This document shows, in pieces, positions 63,891 through 64,000 of a stretch of DNA of 64,000 bases. The stretch is from a virus, in IMG/VR virus record IMGVR_UViG_3300036820_000007, positions 34,489 to 98,488 of that record. The stretch is one strand, 5' to 3'. Under the pieces are notes generated by a model, which saw only the letters and a program-made list of their open reading frames with translations, did not search any database and was not told the origin of the DNA. Both the position numbers and the translations under genes were made by a program. Position 1 is the first letter of the stretch. Each line of letters begins with the position of its first letter.

Positions 63891-64000
63891 GCAAAGGCGC
63901 CAGGTCATCAGCGATCTGGCAGTCGTGCTGCATCAGGCCGTACGCCGCGCCGGGTACCTGCCGATGGCAGCACGGCACGCCGCTATGCGGCTAGAGGAAG
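63880..64000 (+). CDS. Start of a further small gene (cut by window end)
   Basis: ATG 63880 opens a frame (ANEQRRQVISDLAVVLHQAVRRAGYLPMAARHAAMRLEE) that continues past the last base. Helical, basic. Overlaps the previous gene by 11 nt as in the rest of this chain. Confidence 0.55.
   Translation, partial: MANEQRRQVISDLAVVLHQAVRRAGYLPMAARHAAMRLEE

Noticed and set aside
1-64000. CRISPR arrays, tRNA or rRNA genes
   Set aside because: No regular 25-40-nt repeats with unique spacers, no tRNA T-arm/cloverleaf pattern and no rRNA-like stretch was recognised; the 8-bp iterons have no spacers.

Overview
The window is one stretch of a high-GC genome built almost entirely of phage genes. It carries most of a siphovirus late region, a lysis/cargo block, a leftward block of maintenance and host-modulation genes, and a rightward early block with a tyrosine recombinase. 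The host is inferred to be an actinomycete. The reasons are the very high GC, the many GTG/TTG starts, a BldC-type regulator, a DUF397 protein, leaderless-looking early promoters and protein families typical of Streptomyces and related phages. No rRNA, tRNA, CRISPR array or chromosomal housekeeping gene was seen. The large terminase and portal are not in the window and probably lie to the left. Replication genes are also absent.

Layout. 1-11.4 kb: end of an upstream gene, a very long prohead protease/scaffold fusion, the major capsid protein with an Ig/Fn3-like insertion, and head decoration, connector, stopper and tail-completion genes. Two small antisense genes sit inside this block. 11.4-17.2 kb: a first tail-fibre island (three fibre genes, one broken fibre gene) ending with a Wzy-like polysaccharide polymerase. 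17.4-25.9 kb: tail tube region, tail assembly chaperones with a CCCAAAA slippery site, a 1413-residue tape measure with a lytic domain, and the distal tail protein. 25.9-42.8 kb: a second, very large adhesin island interrupted by a frameshifted HNH-AP2 homing endonuclease. Four of its proteins carry glycine-rich tips and five proteins across both islands share one N-terminal module. 42.9-50.3 kb: membrane proteins (holin-type candidates), an HNH-like protein, a GH25-like putative endolysin, a papain-like cysteine protease and an Ig-domain protein, closed by a perfect 19-bp hairpin terminator.

50.4-58.2 kb reads mainly leftward: ParA and a probable ParB partner, an HTH protein, a BldC-like regulator, two secreted proteins and a chain of small overlapping membrane proteins. 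58.3-64 kb reads mainly rightward: an orphan Phd-type antitoxin, small overlapping genes, a divergent SprT-like metalloprotease, a tyrosine recombinase, zinc-ribbon proteins and a P-loop kinase.

Working picture (inference). This is a temperate siphovirus whose prophage may be kept as a partitioning plasmid. It has ParA plus a partner, and 8-bp-period iterons of one consensus occur both next to parA and near the capsid genes. The recombinase gives either integration or multimer resolution. Structural transcription is punctuated by a repeated hairpin/T-tract/CATGCCCG element. The adhesin islands, the polymerase, the secreted proteins and the BldC homologue suggest unusual investment in the host cell surface and in host development.
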